DNA of 25,963 nt from Methanomassiliicoccaceae archaeon UBA328 (lineage in GTDB: Archaea > Thermoplasmatota > Thermoplasmata > Methanomassiliicoccales > Methanomethylophilaceae), in NCBI GenBank assembly GCA_002506905.1, contig DAYM01000006.1, positions 213,294 through 239,256 on the forward strand. The letters run 5' to 3'. Both the position numbers and the translations under genes were made by a program. Of this stretch, positions 24,289 to 25,963 are shown one piece after another. The notes beneath the pieces were generated by a model that saw nothing but the letters and a program-made list of their open reading frames with translations, had not been told where the DNA came from and made no database searches. The number at the start of each line of letters is the position of its first letter. Position 1 is the first letter of the stretch.

Positions 24289-24391
24289 TGGCGGGCCCGT
24301 CGGGAATTTCGGTCCCTTTTTATGGGGGCTTTCGAACCCGAGGCGTCTGGCTTAGAAGGCCAGCGCTATATCCTGGCTAAGCCACGGGCCC
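24289..24391 (-). tRNA. tRNA-Arg (anticodon TCT) with a 25-nt T-loop intron
   Basis: The acceptor is GGGCCCG/CGGGCCC, then discriminator G and an encoded CCA. The anticodon arm CTGGC-CTTCTAA-GCCAG gives TCT. The T-arm is TCGGG-TTCGAAT-CCCGA only after removal of a 25-base intron between positions 59 and 60. Without splicing the T-loop would be 32 bases, so the gene needs the splicing endonuclease. The mature length is 78 bases including CCA. A TATA element (CTTTAAATGG, 24416-24425) lies about 29 bases upstream. Confidence 0.93.
24306..24330 (-). other. Non-canonical tRNA-Arg intron with strict bulge-helix-bulge
   Basis: The outer helix is the T-stem TCGGG/CCCGA. The central helix is 4 bp, TTCG (exon) with CGAA (intron). 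The bulges are AAA and ATT, each three bases. Cutting after the second base of each bulge gives exactly the consensus loop TTCGAAT. An inner G-C plus CCC/GGG stem closes the intron loop. Such sites are known mainly from Crenarchaeota. Confidence 0.88.
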
Positions 24392-24415
24392 CGCTAGCCC
24401 TTCATCTACTGCTAC

Positions 24416-24425
24416 CATTTAAAGG
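24416..24425 (-). promoter_or_regulatory. TATA element of the tRNA-Arg / eL41 / tRNA-Trp unit
   Basis: CTTTAAATGG lies about 29 bases before tRNA-Arg. No other TATA element is seen between the three genes. Confidence 0.45.
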
Positions 24426-24438
24426 TTTACCTTCGGGA

Positions 24439-24458
24439 GCCCCCTTTTGAGGGGCCCC
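24439..24458 (-). terminator. Hairpin after the 199-residue membrane protein gene
   Basis: GCCCC and GGGGC form a stem around CTTTTGA, about 30 bases after the stop at 24486 and just before the tRNA-Arg promoter. It resembles the hairpin at 23903-23916 in sequence. It is a plausible terminator, though no T-run follows. Confidence 0.35.
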
Positions 24459-24485
24459 AAAGGCCTGCCGTTTTAGGTGCAGTTA

Positions 24486-25085
24486 TCAGCACAGCAGTAT
24501 GATCTTATCTCCGGACCAGAGGGTCTGAAGATACGGCCAGATGGATGAACCGGTGATCAAAAGACACACGGCCTCTGCGATACAGATGAGAGCCAGGACG
24601 ACCATGAAAGGCCACCAGTTGAACAGCTTACCGAACAACATGACCAGCTTCTCGGCGAAGTTGGCGATCATATATACGATCGCACCCGCCACGAATGCCA
24701 CGATCAATCTCGGCCATCCGGATGCCAGTACCTCCAGTCCGTCGATATCGGCACAACGTCCCAAGAGGACGTATGCCATAATGATGACGACCAGACCGAT
24801 GATGACGGCGATCTCCACCTTACGGAACGGCCTTACGATCATCGTAAAGGCCATCAGAATGATGATGACCGCTGTAAATGTGCTCCAAGATGCATATTTC
24901 GAGAACGTCATAGCTATCATGATGATTCCGAATATGAGTCCGAGAACCATCATCAGCTTGTACGTTCCCGAATTCTCATCCTTCTTGTAGGTGTAGACTA
25001 TCAGCAATGCTATTATCGCACCGATAAGAAGGATCACTTCCGGGATGTGGAAGGCGTAAAAATCCTCCAACCATGAAATATCCAT
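24486..25085 (-). CDS. Hypothetical membrane protein, about six helices
   Basis: The 199-residue product has about six hydrophobic segments, for example HIPEVILLIGAIIALLIVY, VEIAVIIGLVVIIMAYVLL and WWPFMVVLALICIAEAVCLL. The loops are short, with a few charged residues. I do not recognise the family, and no catalytic motif is visible. It is divergent from marC: its TATA element (TATTATTATC, about 25106-25115) is centred 26 bases before the ATG, so the transcript is probably leaderless. The close pairing with marC suggests joint control but gives no function. Confidence 0.7.
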   Translation of the reverse strand: MDISWLEDFYAFHIPEVILLIGAIIALLIVYTYKKDENSGTYKLMMVLGLIFGIIMIAMTFSKYASWSTFTAVIIILMAFTMIVRPFRKVEIAVIIGLVVIIMAYVLLGRCADIDGLEVLASGWPRLIVAFVAGAIVYMIANFAEKLVMLFGKLFNWWPFMVVLALICIAEAVCLLITGSSIWPYLQTLWSGDKIILLC

Positions 25086-25105
25086 GCACGATAATTGCAG
25101 TGACC

Positions 25106-25142
25106 GATAATAATACTAACGACGAAGTCGAAGCCATTATAT
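25106..25142. promoter_or_regulatory. Divergent promoters of the membrane protein gene and marC
   Basis: On the minus strand TATTATTATC is centred 26 bases before the ATG at 25085. On the plus strand TTATAT (25137-25142) is centred 26 bases before the ATG at 25166. The second decides the marC start. Confidence 0.55.
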
Positions 25143-25165
25143 CCCTGGACCTCGGATACATAAGC

Positions 25166-25789
25166 ATGGATCTGGGAGCCGTTGTTTCACTGACGATATC
25201 TTTGTTCTTCATCCTGGACCCTTTCGCAAGCCTGCCTATGTTCATCTCCGTCACGAGAGAAGAGGACCGTAAGACAATCAACTCCTATGCGAACAAAGCA
25301 ATCCTTGTCGCAGCGATACTTCTGTTCGTCTTCATGTTCGTAGGCGAGGACCTGATGAACGTGTTCGGGGTCACAATGGAAAGCTTCCGTGTGGCCGGAG
25401 GCCTCATACTCATATTGATGGCGATCGAACTGGTGTTCGATCTGAAGCTCTCCAAGAGCACGGGATCCAAGGGTGCACCGTGGGTCATCATCGCAACACC
25501 CGTGCTAACCGGACCCGGAGTCATTACCGCTTCCATCCTGTTCTCATCCCAGTACGGAATGGATACCGTACTTGTCGCAGGCATCATCGCTCTTCTTCTC
25601 ACATGGGTGATCCTGAGAAGCGCTTCCACCATCATGAGATATGTCGGAACCCAGGTCATCAACATAGCTTCCAGGATCATCGGTCTGCTCATTGCGGCAA
25701 TGGGTGTGGAATACATCTTCAGAGGAGCTTTGGAATGGTTCCAGACATACAGCGCGGAAGCCGTAAGCATCCTACTGACGATGATCTGA
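25166..25789 (+). CDS. MarC family integral membrane protein
   Basis: The 207-residue product has six helices and the MarC/UPF0056 pattern. These are LTISLFFILDPFASLPMFISVT in the first helix, FRVAGGLILILMAIELV in the middle, and PVLTGPGVITASILF followed by RIIGLLIAAMGVEYIFRGA at the end. The ATG at 25166 is chosen over one at 25073 because the family starts here and a TATA element lies 26 bases upstream. The function of MarC proteins is still uncertain; a role in antibiotic resistance is not established. Confidence 0.88.
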   Translation: MDLGAVVSLTISLFFILDPFASLPMFISVTREEDRKTINSYANKAILVAAILLFVFMFVGEDLMNVFGVTMESFRVAGGLILILMAIELVFDLKLSKSTGSKGAPWVIIATPVLTGPGVITASILFSSQYGMDTVLVAGIIALLLTWVILRSASTIMRYVGTQVINIASRIIGLLIAAMGVEYIFRGALEWFQTYSAEAVSILLTMI

Positions 25790-25963
25790 TCACTTCAGCT
25801 TCCTTATCTGAACGAAAAGAGCGTACAATATCAAGAAGAACACTGCGAGTACGACGGCCATCGAGATGTCATGTCCGCTGACCGTTAGATAAAGGACGCA
25901 TTCTATCGCAATGGCCAGTACGATGCATGCCAACACGGCCGCCATCAGAAGCGCAATATGATC
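25790..25963 (-). CDS. Membrane protein, partial (N terminus outside the window)
   Basis: An open frame of 57 residues runs in from the right edge and stops at 25790, one base after the marC stop on the other strand. It has two hydrophobic helices (LLMAAVLACIVLAIAIECVL and MAVVLAVFFLILYALFV) and the basic tail QIRKLK. The family cannot be told from this part. Confidence 0.55.
   Translation of the reverse strand, partial: DHIALLMAAVLACIVLAIAIECVLYLTVSGHDISMAVVLAVFFLILYALFVQIRKLK

Noticed and set aside
1..25963. CRISPR array, insertion sequence or prophage
   Set aside because: No regularly spaced repeats, transposase, integrase or phage structural genes were seen.

Overview
The window comes from an archaeon. 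The evidence is an eL41 ribosomal protein gene, intron-bearing tRNA genes (one with a box C/D guide in its intron), and many promoters with a TATA element about 26 nt before the start codon and no leader. None of the 27 protein genes read here ends in TAG (25 TGA, 2 TAA). Together with a cobalamin cluster, an adhesin-like protein and an Amt-PII fusion, this points to a Methanomassiliicoccales-type methanogen (Thermoplasmatota). That placement is inference, because no methanogenesis or pyrrolysine gene lies in the window.

Region 1 (1-6360) is a block of the anaerobic cobalamin pathway. cbiC reads left; cbiD, cbiG, a triple fusion cbiJ-cbiE-cbiT, and cbiA read right with 4-base or larger overlaps. 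The divergent promoter holds a perfect 8-bp inverted repeat next to the TATA element. Region 2 (6360-8440) holds a short secreted beta-helix protein, a winged-helix regulator and tRNA-Glu(CTC). Region 3 (8525-13004) has nadE facing a stand-alone nitrilase-type amidase, then a two-gene AAA+/VWA chelatase-type pair (chlI, chlD). Region 4 (13179-13951) holds tRNA-Ser(GGA) and a Phd-PIN toxin-antitoxin pair.

Region 5 (14006-16414) has an ammonium transporter fused to a PII domain and a small membrane protein gene. Both appear frameshifted, and both carry the same palindrome TAGACA-N2-TGTCTA at their promoters. Region 6 (16550-18870) has a 34-residue ORF, an OxlT-like MFS transporter with a palindromic operator, and a UspA protein. 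Region 7 (19005-23720) is an amino-acid operon: an ACT protein, homoserine dehydrogenase, citramalate synthase, then the UPF0237 ACT protein and UPF0210.

Region 8 (23889-24425) is the most unusual: tRNA-Arg(TCT), eL41 and tRNA-Trp(CCA) on one strand within about 450 bases. tRNA-Arg has a 25-nt intron in the T-loop with a strict bulge-helix-bulge. tRNA-Trp has a 97-nt intron containing a C/D guide that fits the rule for methylating C34 of its own precursor. The window closes with two divergent membrane protein genes (one MarC) and a partial membrane protein.
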